Assembly: GCF_900101865.1 (NCBI RefSeq)
Contig: NZ_FNAH01000010.1
Span: forward strand, 1 to 64,000
From: Paracoccus isoporae
Lineage (GTDB): Bacteria > Pseudomonadota > Alphaproteobacteria > Rhodobacterales > Rhodobacteraceae
Length of the DNA: 64,000 nt
Direction of reading: 5' to 3'
Shown: positions 33,188 through 41,267 of the stretch, piece after piece
How the letters are laid out: the number at the start of each line of letters is the position of its first letter
Position numbering within the stretch: position 1 is the first letter of the stretch
Translations under genes and position numbers: made by a program
The notes under the pieces: generated by a model
Databases searched by the model: none
Seen by the model: only the letters and a program-made list of their open reading frames with translations
Told to the model about the DNA's origin: nothing

Positions 33188-33484
33188 GGAAATCTCACCG
33201 GCGCCGTGCCGTTCAATATCCATCCCATAGCGCAGGCCCGGCGCGACCGGCAATCGCCGCGCTGCGTTTTTTGCCGCCCCGCGCGACGTGCGGCGGGGAT
33301 AACCGTCGGTGGCAAGGCGCAAAACCGATCGCGCTCAGCCGCTTGCCCCCACTGCCGCGGCTGGGGCAGGCGGCGTCAGCCCGGACGCTGTGGCTTGCGC
33401 GCCACGTGCGGTCCGCGCCCGTGGCCGCATCGCATGCGCGTCACTGCAAGCGGGTCGGCGACCGGCCGGTCGCGCAGGGGGCGA

Positions 33485-34909
33485 TCAGGCCGGTTGCGGC
33501 TGGCCCGAAGCGCGGCGGTCGCGCAGGAACAGCCCGCTGAGCGACAACAGCGCCAGCATCGCCTGCAACAGGAAGAACATGAGATAAGGCGGCGAGGTCG
33601 TGTCGCGCGCCAGCATTACCGCCTGGCCCAGCACCTCCATCGCCTCCAGCCCGACCTCGGTGCCGAGGATGACCACGAAGGCCAGGAACAGCGGGGCGCG
33701 GGTGTCCGTGCCGGCCAGCCGGTCCACGGCGAAGATCGCGGCGGTCAACGCCATGCCCACACCCGCCCCGGTGACCGAGCGGGAGGCGATGAAGAGCAGA
33801 TTCTCCGTCTCGATCCCGTAGCCCGGCACCAGCAGCCCCGGATAGGCCATGTAGGAGGCAAGCCCGGCCAAGCTCAGCCCGACGCCCAGCAGGATCAGCA
33901 GGGATTGCGACACCCCCCATCGCAGCGCCGCGGCGGTCAGCAGGGTCGCCGCGACCTGTGCCAGCGCCGAGATGGTCGCGCGATCCGCGATCAGCGTGTT
34001 GGAGCACAGATGCCGCACCATGAAAGCGTTGTCGTAGAACCCCGTCGTCGCCATGTTCAGCAGGAACAGCATGAGAAACAGCCCGGCCATCTGGCGTCCG
34101 CCCCCGGTGGAGCTTGCATTTCCGGCCTGCGCCCGCGCGCGCCGCCAGACCCGGATCAGCCAGCCGAGGCAGACCACCATCAGCCCTGCCGCCGGCATCA
34201 CCAGGGCAGAGCGCAGCCCTTCGACCGAGATCAGGAAGGTGACAAGCTGGAAGCTGAACAGCGCCATGAGCGCCGCGAACAGCATCCCGCCTTGCATCGG
34301 CGGCGCGGCAGCGCCCGTTCGCGGGGCGTCCCGCATCCGCAGCAGCCCCATCGCGAAGAGAAAACTCAGCAATATGCCGGCAAATCCCAGGAAGAACACG
34401 TCGAGCCCGTATCGCGGGGCCACCACCCGCACCAGTTGCGGGGTGATCAGAAAGGCGCAGGGCATGGCCACCGACCACGCCCCCAGCATCAGCTTGCGAT
34501 GCCGCTCGCCCTCGGCGCGGTCGATCCAGCGTTGTGAGATCGGCGCCAGCGTCGCCAGCCCGAATCCCAGCAGCGGGAACAGCACCGCCACGGCGGCGAC
34601 ACGGATATCGACCGGCGGGGCCAGAAAGAACAGCACTGCCAGCCCGCCCGCCGCCGCGATGGACAGCAATGTCATCGCCACCGCCAGCGGATCGGTGCGG
34701 AACCGCTGCATCAGCCAGGGGGCCAACAGCAACGACAGCAGCACCGCGCCCATGAGCTGCTCGATCAGCATCGTCGTCGCCTCGACCGAGATCGACAGGA
34801 AACTGGCGAAGCTGCCCTGCGAGATCGACACGGTCGAGGTGACGACCGAGCGCAGACCGTTGCCCAGGACGATCAGCAGCGCCAGAAGCAGCAGCCCGGC
34901 GCTATTCAT
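33485..34909 (-). CDS. MFS-type transporter
   Basis: A 474-residue protein with about 12-14 membrane helices and the loop RWIDRAEGERHRK between helices. It belongs to the major facilitator type by topology and length, but I cannot name the subfamily. Its first 8 bases overlap the end of the GMC oxidoreductase gene, and it is the last gene of the six-gene operon that begins with the multicopper oxidase. It could import the substrate or export the product of the periplasmic oxidation system. Confidence 0.75.
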   Translation of the reverse strand: MNSAGLLLLALLIVLGNGLRSVVTSTVSISQGSFASFLSISVEATTMLIEQLMGAVLLSLLLAPWLMQRFRTDPLAVAMTLLSIAAAGGLAVLFFLAPPVDIRVAAVAVLFPLLGFGLATLAPISQRWIDRAEGERHRKLMLGAWSVAMPCAFLITPQLVRVVAPRYGLDVFFLGFAGILLSFLFAMGLLRMRDAPRTGAAAPPMQGGMLFAALMALFSFQLVTFLISVEGLRSALVMPAAGLMVVCLGWLIRVWRRARAQAGNASSTGGGRQMAGLFLMLFLLNMATTGFYDNAFMVRHLCSNTLIADRATISALAQVAATLLTAAALRWGVSQSLLILLGVGLSLAGLASYMAYPGLLVPGYGIETENLLFIASRSVTGAGVGMALTAAIFAVDRLAGTDTRAPLFLAFVVILGTEVGLEAMEVLGQAVMLARDTTSPPYLMFFLLQAMLALLSLSGLFLRDRRASGQPQPA

Positions 34910-36533
34910 GCCCGGCGACGCGCCCCAGATGTTCGGCCAGCCTTATGCCCATGGCAGCAATGGTCAGCGAGGGCGCATTGACCGGGCAACTGACATGAGT
35001 GCTGGCGCCAAGGATATACAGGTTGTCATGCTGGTGGGTCTTCAGATCCGGCGTCACCACCGAACCTGCCGGATCGGTCCCCATCCGCGTGGTGCCGCCG
35101 ATGATGGCGTTCGACAGATAGGGCGTGTTGGTCTGGATGTCGGCCGCGCCCATCCGCGTCAGCACCTCGGTCGAGACGGTCTTCGCCACCTCCATCCCGG
35201 CGCGGGTGTAGTCATCCACGGTGAAGGCGATGCGCGGTTTCGGGATGCCGGCGCTGTCCTTCTGATCGGACAGCGTGATCCGGTTCTCGGGATCGCCCAG
35301 GGTTTCGGCCGAGGAGTTGAGCCGGACATGGCGCGATATCTGCTCGTTCAGCGCGCTGACAAGCGCCTCGCCCCGCATCCCCTGCGCGATCAGTTCTTCG
35401 GACAGCTTGGTCGCATCGGAATTGCCGCTCCAGCCATTATTCATGAAGGAGGTGCCGAAGGGCGCGTAATCCTTGCGGAACTCACCATCGCGATACTCGG
35501 TGATGCCGGATGTCTGCTGCGGGCCGCGATACGGATAGACCGGGTCGCTGACCGTGCCCCAGACATCGATATTCCATTGCGACAGCAGGTTGCGGCCGAC
35601 CTGGTCGCTGCCATTGGCAACCCCGTTCGGCGCGCCCTCCTGCGCGGAGTTCAGCAACAGCCGCGGCACCTCGACCGCGTGGCAGGCCAGCACATAGGTC
35701 TTGGCGGTGACGCGCTGCGTGCTGCCATCCGGGCGGCGGATGGTCAGCCCCACAACGCGCTGATCGGGGCCGAGCGAGATATGGGTGACGAGCGCCTGAA
35801 GCTCCACCCGCGCGCCGGCCTTGACCGCCCGGTCCATCTCCACCGAGGCGTCGTATTTCGCCCCGATCGGGCAGATCGGCACGCAGGTGTTGTTGCCGCA
35901 GCAGACCGGCCGGTCGTCATAGATGACCGAGTTGCGGGCATGGCTGAAGATCGCGGCATGCAGCCCCATCGCGTCGAGCGCCTGCGACTGGATCTGGCGA
36001 TCCATCCAGGAGGCCGGGATCGGCGGCATCGGATAGGGGTCGCCTTCCTGACGCGGCGCGCCCCAGACATGGTCGGGATCGCCCGCCACGCCCCAGCGGA
36101 TCTCGGCCTCGCGGTAATAGGGCAAAAGATCCTCATACCGGATCGGCCAGTCCGTGCCGCGGCCATAGAGCGTCGCGGCCCGGAAATCCTCCGGCCGCAG
36201 CCGGTCGGCAAAGCCGGTCCAGTGCCAGCTCGTGCCGCCATAGATCCGCAGATAGGCACCGACGAACCGCTCCGGCCCGGCCTGGTCGTAGAAATCGTCG
36301 TAATTCGTGTCCAGCGGATGGGGCGCGAAGTCCTGACTGGGATAGGGCGCCTGCGGCCCCTTGACCGGGTTCAGAAAGAAATCCGACAGGTATTCGCCGC
36401 GCGTCTTGCGCCCGCCGGCTTCCAGCACCAGCACGTCGCGCCCGGCCTCGGCCAGGCTGCGCGACAGATGCCCGCCGCCCATGCCCGCACCGACGATGAC
36501 GATATCGGCGCTCAGATCGCCCGCCTCGCTCAT
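34902..36533 (-). CDS. GMC-family flavoprotein dehydrogenase, large subunit
   Basis: A 543-residue FAD enzyme. The N-terminal dinucleotide motif is IVIVGAGMGGGHLSR (residues 11-25). The substrate-domain end LYILGASTHVSCPVNAPS carries the catalytic His (about 513) and Asn (519) pair. A cysteine-rich piece, CCGNNTCVPICPIGAKYD, is typical of membrane-linked gluconate, sorbitol and 2-ketogluconate dehydrogenases. The start at 36533 overlaps the small-subunit stop (ATGA); an ATG four codons earlier is possible. No export signal is seen, so export would have to be by piggy-back on the Tat-type small subunit, as in related enzymes. The substrate is probably a polyol, aldose or aldonate. Confidence 0.88.
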   Translation of the reverse strand: MSEAGDLSADIVIVGAGMGGGHLSRSLAEAGRDVLVLEAGGRKTRGEYLSDFFLNPVKGPQAPYPSQDFAPHPLDTNYDDFYDQAGPERFVGAYLRIYGGTSWHWTGFADRLRPEDFRAATLYGRGTDWPIRYEDLLPYYREAEIRWGVAGDPDHVWGAPRQEGDPYPMPPIPASWMDRQIQSQALDAMGLHAAIFSHARNSVIYDDRPVCCGNNTCVPICPIGAKYDASVEMDRAVKAGARVELQALVTHISLGPDQRVVGLTIRRPDGSTQRVTAKTYVLACHAVEVPRLLLNSAQEGAPNGVANGSDQVGRNLLSQWNIDVWGTVSDPVYPYRGPQQTSGITEYRDGEFRKDYAPFGTSFMNNGWSGNSDATKLSEELIAQGMRGEALVSALNEQISRHVRLNSSAETLGDPENRITLSDQKDSAGIPKPRIAFTVDDYTRAGMEVAKTVSTEVLTRMGAADIQTNTPYLSNAIIGGTTRMGTDPAGSVVTPDLKTHQHDNLYILGASTHVSCPVNAPSLTIAAMGIRLAEHLGRVAGHE

Positions 36534-37027
36534 GCCGCGCCCCATTCACCGTTCCAGTAACCGAATTCCGGCCCCGCACAAAGCGCCGGGGCCTTCGCGA
36601 AGCTGAGCGATTTCCAGCACAGCGCCACCGGGTAGTTGACCATCTGCGCGGTTTTGTCGTCCGGGTCGGCCGAGCCGGTGAACAGCGCCGCGGTCAGCCA
36701 TTGCAGATGCGCCTCGCGGGTCGGATCGGACTGCGCCGTCAGCACATCCGCCACCCCGGCCCGGGCGACATGGGCGACCAGATCATCAAGCGCCGCCGCG
36801 CCGAATTTCGCGACGAAGCCGTCTGAGACGCTGCCTAGAAGCTGTGGCGCCATCTCGACCGGGCCGGCGAGGGCGTAGAGCACCGAGTGAAACAGCGCCC
36901 GGTCGCGCACATCGTTCAACGACCGCGCCACGGCCGCGCCGGGCATCAGCATGCCCGGCATCACCGCCAGTGCTGCGGCACTCGCGCCGCCGCGCAGCAG
37001 GGCGCGTCGCGTGGGCGCGGCCCGCAT
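36530..37027 (-). CDS. Sorbitol/gluconate dehydrogenase-type small subunit with Tat signal
   Basis: A 165-residue precursor with a twin-arginine signal (TRRALLRGGASAAALAVMPG). The mature part, with LFHSVLYALAGPV and WLTAALFTGSADPDDKTA ending FGYWNGEWG, resembles the FAD-SLDH small (gamma) subunits that partner GMC flavoproteins and carry them through Tat. It lies directly before the GMC gene with an ATGA overlap, and its own start overlaps the preceding stop by one base (TGATG; a GTG one codon earlier is possible). Confidence 0.8.
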   Translation of the reverse strand: MRAAPTRRALLRGGASAAALAVMPGMLMPGAAVARSLNDVRDRALFHSVLYALAGPVEMAPQLLGSVSDGFVAKFGAAALDDLVAHVARAGVADVLTAQSDPTREAHLQWLTAALFTGSADPDDKTAQMVNYPVALCWKSLSFAKAPALCAGPEFGYWNGEWGAA

Positions 37028-37722
37028 CACGGGGCCGAGACCAGCACATAGCCGCGCGAGCGGTCCGAGGCGTCATCGGTCAGCATCATCGCGTCATGCA
37101 GCTTCTGCACGCTGATCCAGACCGGCGGATATTTGTATTTCGCAACGTCGAGGATCAGCACCGTGTCGGTCGACTCGTCATAGGCCGCGACCGGCGAGAT
37201 ATGACCGTCGCCCTCCTGCGGCAGCGCCTTGCGCGAGTAATTCGCCACGAAGCGGGTATTGCGGTCGGACAGTGCGGTCTTGATCGCCTCGCGCAGCGCG
37301 TCAACGCTGGTCTCATCGGCAAAGTGATGTTCGGCTACCAACCCCAGATTCTCGATGAAGGTGTCGAGCTGCGCCAGCGTCAGCCCCTCATGCTCGACCA
37401 TGGCGAAGGATTTCAGCTTCTGGTTCGCCTCGTTGAACAGCGTGTCCTGGGTGAACAGCTTCCACGGATACAGCCGGTCCGGCGAGGGGCGCTCAATATT
37501 CAGCGAATTGGCGACGCCCGCCACGGTGGCCGGCCCGCAGAAGGTCTGGATCTCCTCATATTCGAGATAGGAGGCGAGGCTGAAATAATCCCGCTTCAGC
37601 TCGGTGCCGATGAACCGGTCCTCGCCTTCCTCAGTCGTCAGATAGACAAGATCCTCGGCCAGACCCAGCGATGGGGCAAGCGCGAGCGTCAGGGCGGCGG
37701 CGATCAGTTTGTGCTGAACCAT
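37027..37722 (-). CDS. Secreted phytochelatin-synthase-like enzyme
   Basis: A 231-residue protein of the papain-like phytochelatin synthase family (glutathione gamma-glutamylcysteinyl transferase / peptidase). The catalytic triad is intact: Cys62 in EIQTFCGPATVAGVANSL, His174 in GDGHISPVAAYDE and Asp192 in VLILDVAKYKYPPVW. A Sec signal peptide (residues 1-22, ending LGLA) directs it to the periplasm. Bacterial short forms, such as the Nostoc enzyme, mainly cut glutathione to gamma-Glu-Cys. It overlaps the cytochrome c gene upstream by 19 bases and the dehydrogenase small-subunit gene by one base, so it belongs to the oxidase operon. Confidence 0.9.
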   Translation of the reverse strand: MVQHKLIAAALTLALAPSLGLAEDLVYLTTEEGEDRFIGTELKRDYFSLASYLEYEEIQTFCGPATVAGVANSLNIERPSPDRLYPWKLFTQDTLFNEANQKLKSFAMVEHEGLTLAQLDTFIENLGLVAEHHFADETSVDALREAIKTALSDRNTRFVANYSRKALPQEGDGHISPVAAYDESTDTVLILDVAKYKYPPVWISVQKLHDAMMLTDDASDRSRGYVLVSAP

Positions 37723-38012
37723 GCGGCAATCTCCTCGATATCTTTGTCGGAAAGCTCTTCGCTGAAATGGCGCATCACATCGGCCGGTCCGCCGCTGCGA
37801 GAGCCGCTGCGATAGGATTTCAGCGCGCTGACCAGGTAATCCGCGCGCTGCCCGGCGATGATCGGCACGCCCGCCACCAGCGGATTGCCATCGGCCGAAT
37901 GGCAGGAGACGCAGCCCGAGACGAGCGGCGGGATGGCCGGCGCCTCGTCGGCCGCGGCGCTCAGCGGCAGCAATGCGATCAGCGCGGCAGCCTTATGCCT
38001 GAATAGCGACAT
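37704..38012 (-). CDS. Single-heme class I cytochrome c, periplasmic
   Basis: A 102-residue precursor with a signal peptide (HKAAALIALLPLSAAA), a heme site CVSCH at residues 34-38, and a likely sixth ligand Met80 in GGPADVMRHFSEELSD. It looks like the small cytochromes that accept electrons from periplasmic dehydrogenases. It overlaps the multicopper oxidase gene by 20 bases and the phytochelatin-synthase-like gene by 19 bases. It may carry electrons from the GMC dehydrogenase to an oxidase, perhaps the neighbouring copper enzyme. Confidence 0.9.
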   Translation of the reverse strand: MSLFRHKAAALIALLPLSAAADEAPAIPPLVSGCVSCHSADGNPLVAGVPIIAGQRADYLVSALKSYRSGSRSGGPADVMRHFSEELSDKDIEEIAAWFSTN

Positions 38013-39570
38013 TCAACATCATCCCCAGATCTTCATGTGGCAGAATATGGCAGTGCATGACGAAGCGGCCGTCGAAATCCTCGAACCGCATCCGCACCGT
38101 CGCCGTGCCCCCGGCGGGCACGGGAATCGTGTCCTGCCAGTGCTTGTAGGCCAGCGGCACCCCGTTCAGCGCCACGACCTGCATCGGATTGACATGGACA
38201 TGGATCGGATGCGGGAAGGGGGTGGTGTTCACGAACTCCCATTCCTCGGCCTGACCCAGCCGGGCGACGATGTCGTCGCGCCTGGGATCGAAGGGCTGGC
38301 CGTTCAGCGTGAACACGGTGTTCTTGAACATGCCCGGCGTGTCGGTGACGCCCAGCACGATCTGGCGGCGGTTGTCGATCTCGTCATCGGTGATGTCGGT
38401 CAGGATGCGGTTCTTCGGCAACGGCCCTGACGGCAGCGCGGTGCCCATCTTCACGTCGGCTGCGACCTTGTCCGAGCCGGTCGGCAGCACGATCACATCG
38501 GCCATCTGCACCTCGGGCAGCTCCATCTTGCCCTGCCGGAACGCCGGACGGACCAGCGTATAGACCCCCGGCGCGCCGGCCTTGACCATCAGGTTCATCC
38601 GGTTGCCCGGCGCGATGAAGATCTCATCGGTCTCACGCGCCGCGGGATAGGGGTTGCCGTCGAATCCGACCTCGTGCAACTCAAGCCCCGCAAGCTGCAA
38701 GGGCAGGAATTGCTGGTCGCCCGCATTCAGCATCCGCCAGTGCTGGACCTCGCCCGCCCGGATATAGATGCGCGGGCGGAACTGGCCGTTGACCAGCCAG
38801 AACCGTTCCGCATCCAGCGACCAGATCGTGTCGTAGCTTTCCAGATCCTCGCTTTTCGGATCGACCACCGGCGACTGGAACACTAGAACCCGTTCGATGG
38901 CCGCCGCGATCTCCGGCACCTCGTCCAGCGTGCCCTCCACGATCATCATCCCGCCGCAGCCCGACGCCACCTGCAACGCCACCGAGCCGTGGCGATGCGG
39001 GTGATACCAGTAATTCCCGGCCGGATGATCCTCGGGCAGGCGCACGACGTAGTTGAAGCTCTCGCCCGGATTGATCTGCAGATAGACATTGTCCGAATTC
39101 GCCTTCGGACTGACATGGAAGCCGTGGAAATGCAGATTGGTGGAGTTGAGCTGGTTGGGCGTGTTCAGCACCGGCGCGGCGCTGTCGCGGTTGGGCGGCA
39201 TGTTGTTATGGAGCGTGATCTCCATCTCGTCGCCGGGATGGACGCGGAAGGTCGGGCCGGGGATCTCGCCCTCGTAAAGCCGCAGCCGGGCCTTGGCATA
39301 GGGCAGTTCGTAATCGCTCATCCGCATGGTCAATTCATGCCGGAACCGGCCATTGACCGAGTGCACCTCGCGCGGGTTGTGCAGGTCATCCGCCAGCCCC
39401 AGCGGCGAGCGCGCCGGGATCTCGGTTTTCATCTGCAACGCCGCCGAGGCCCTGCCGCTGCCCAGAACGGCGGCGGCTCCCGCTCCGGCAAGGGCCGTGG
39501 CCCCCAGCAGCAGCGCGCGGCGGGAGATGATCGCTGGCTGCTGCCCGTCGCTATGCGAGGCGTGGGGCAT
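37993..39570 (-). CDS. Multicopper oxidase, Tat-exported
   Basis: A 525-residue precursor with a twin-arginine signal (ISRRALLLGATALAGAG). All four copper motifs are present: LHFHGFH (His 147, 149), WYHPHRHG (190, 192), HPIHVH (454-459) and HCHILPHEDLGM (506-517, with the type 1 Cys and an axial Met). The family includes laccases, CueO-type cuprous oxidases and bilirubin oxidases; a Met-rich CueO insert is not seen. It is the first gene of the six-gene operon, with GGAGGTCAGCC before the start and promoter boxes upstream. Confidence 0.93.
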   Translation of the reverse strand: MPHASHSDGQQPAIISRRALLLGATALAGAGAAAVLGSGRASAALQMKTEIPARSPLGLADDLHNPREVHSVNGRFRHELTMRMSDYELPYAKARLRLYEGEIPGPTFRVHPGDEMEITLHNNMPPNRDSAAPVLNTPNQLNSTNLHFHGFHVSPKANSDNVYLQINPGESFNYVVRLPEDHPAGNYWYHPHRHGSVALQVASGCGGMMIVEGTLDEVPEIAAAIERVLVFQSPVVDPKSEDLESYDTIWSLDAERFWLVNGQFRPRIYIRAGEVQHWRMLNAGDQQFLPLQLAGLELHEVGFDGNPYPAARETDEIFIAPGNRMNLMVKAGAPGVYTLVRPAFRQGKMELPEVQMADVIVLPTGSDKVAADVKMGTALPSGPLPKNRILTDITDDEIDNRRQIVLGVTDTPGMFKNTVFTLNGQPFDPRRDDIVARLGQAEEWEFVNTTPFPHPIHVHVNPMQVVALNGVPLAYKHWQDTIPVPAGGTATVRMRFEDFDGRFVMHCHILPHEDLGMMLNVAIQA

Positions 39571-39606
39571 CGGCTGACCTCCGGTCGGTACAGATTTACA
39601 ACTCAG

Positions 39607-39634
39607 AGTTTAGACGGACCTTGCGTCATTTCAA
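39607..39634 (-). promoter_or_regulatory. Predicted promoter of the multicopper oxidase operon
   Basis: On the minus strand TTGAAA (39634-39629) and TAAACT (39612-39607) are 16 bases apart, 37 bases before the start codon at 39570. The surrounding AT-rich stretch stands out in this GC-rich region. The remaining spacer to 39833 shows nothing else. Confidence 0.5.
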
Positions 39635-39833
39635 TATTTCTTTTGGAAACAGGTGATTGTCGCGCGCGGGGGAAGGCTGCGGGGATCGTCCCTGGCCAGC
39701 ATGGGCTGGCCGCAGCCCGTCTGCCGCGCTTGCCGGAAACATAACCGCCGGGCAGAGAAACGCGGTCCGCGCGGTCCGAATCGTCCAAGCTCCGGCCGGT
39801 TTCAGCCCGACGGCGATGCGGCTGCGCGACGGT

Positions 39834-41267
39834 TCAGCTTTCGTCCGGCCGGCTGCGGGCCAGGGCGGACAGCGCTTCGCGGACCTGCCCAAACTGCGCC
39901 ATGCGCCGCGCCGCGCGCTCTGCGTCGTGGGGCGGGGATGGGATCGGATCCGCTGCGACCGGCTGGGGCGGCGACATGCCCTGTCCCGCCATCGCCATAT
40001 GGACCAGCCCGAGCGCGGTGCTTTCCACTTCGGCCGCGCGCCGCACCGGCTGGCCCAGCAATCCCGCGAGGAAGCCCAGAAGGTAGTCGTTCCGCGCCAT
40101 GCCGCCATCGACGGACAGACCGGCGATCGGCTGCAATTCCGCCATCGCCTGCACCGCCTCGGCGACGCGCAGCGCGATCCCTTCCAGCACCGCCTGCATC
40201 ATGTCGGCCGGACCGTGCTCCAGCCCCAGCCCGATCCAGGCGCCGCGCGCCCTGCGATCCCAGTGCGGGCAGGCCAGCCCGGACAGGGCGGGCAGAAACA
40301 CCAGCCCGCGATCAATCGCAGCCTCGCCGGCAAAGCGCGCGATCTGGTCATATTCGGCGAACAGACCCAGCGATCTTGCCCAGTCCACCGCCGCGGCGGC
40401 GGCATAGACCGCCCCGTCAAGCGCATGGCTGACGGCCTCTCCCGGAAGCTGCCAGGCCACGGTCGGCAGCGGGCCGGGCCGCGCGGGCCGCAGCAATTCG
40501 CCGGTCAGGCATTGCACGAAGGCGCCGGTGCCCAGCGTCAGCTTGGCCATGCCGGGGCTGCGGCAGCCATGCCCGTAAAGCGCCGCCTGCTGATCGACGA
40601 TGCTGGCCGCCAGGATCGGCCCGTCACCGATCCGTCCCAGATCGCCGGCATTTTCGGTGATCCGGGGCAGGGCGTTGACGGGCACCCCGAAGATCTCGCA
40701 CAGCGTCTCGTCCCAGCACCCTTGCGAGAGGTCCATCAGCGATGTGCGCGAGGCGGTGGCGATGTCGGTCTCATGCCGCCCGGTCAGCCGGTCGCGAAAG
40801 AACGCATCCGTCGTCCCCAGTCGTAGCCGGCCCATCCGATGCAGCTCGGCCGCGCGCGGAACATGAGCCATGATCCATCCCAGCTTGGAGGCCGAGAAAT
40901 ACGGGTCCAGCGGCAGCCCGGCGCGCTCCTGAACCTCCGGACCCGCACCCGCCCGGCGCAGCGCGTCGGTGATCCCGGCGGTCCGGTCGTCCTGCCAGAC
41001 GATGACAGGGCTGATCGCCCGCCCGTCCTGCGCATCCCAGGCCAGGCAGCTTTCGCCCTGATTGGCGATCCCGACCAGATCCGCGCCGGAGGAGTCGATC
41101 GCGGCGGCGATATGGCCCAGGATCTCCTCCGGGTCATGCTCGACATGGCCGGGGGCGGGCCGGATCTGGAGATGCGCGCGCTGCATGACCGGGCGCAGCA
41201 CCCCGTCGTCTCCGTGCAGAAGCGCGCGCGTCGAGGTCGTGCCCTGATCGATGGCGAGGATCTTCAT
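39834..41267 (-). CDS. FGGY-family kinase, glycerol kinase-like
   Basis: A 477-residue kinase of the actin-like ATPase fold. IDQGTTSTRALL (residues 5-16) binds phosphate; IVWQDDRTAGITDAL, AKLTLGTGAFVQCLTG and GLSVDGGMARNDYLLGFLAG are typical of glycerol and polyol kinases. Compared with housekeeping GlpK (about 495 residues) the conservation is looser, so the substrate could be glycerol or another small polyol such as erythritol. It overlaps the flavoprotein gene upstream by 4 bases and is the last gene of the divergent three-gene unit. Confidence 0.85.
   Translation of the reverse strand: MKILAIDQGTTSTRALLHGDDGVLRPVMQRAHLQIRPAPGHVEHDPEEILGHIAAAIDSSGADLVGIANQGESCLAWDAQDGRAISPVIVWQDDRTAGITDALRRAGAGPEVQERAGLPLDPYFSASKLGWIMAHVPRAAELHRMGRLRLGTTDAFFRDRLTGRHETDIATASRTSLMDLSQGCWDETLCEIFGVPVNALPRITENAGDLGRIGDGPILAASIVDQQAALYGHGCRSPGMAKLTLGTGAFVQCLTGELLRPARPGPLPTVAWQLPGEAVSHALDGAVYAAAAAVDWARSLGLFAEYDQIARFAGEAAIDRGLVFLPALSGLACPHWDRRARGAWIGLGLEHGPADMMQAVLEGIALRVAEAVQAMAELQPIAGLSVDGGMARNDYLLGFLAGLLGQPVRRAAEVESTALGLVHMAMAGQGMSPPQPVAADPIPSPPHDAERAARRMAQFGQVREALSALARSRPDES

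Noticed and set aside
33271..33587. Small open frames between the PP-loop gene and the MFS gene
   Set aside because: Overlapping frames of similar length on both strands, no ribosome binding site and no conserved motif.
34053..36560. An 835-codon open frame on the plus strand opposite the GMC oxidoreductase and MFS genes
   Set aside because: Low-complexity product and complete overlap with convincing genes that have catalytic motifs and coupled starts.
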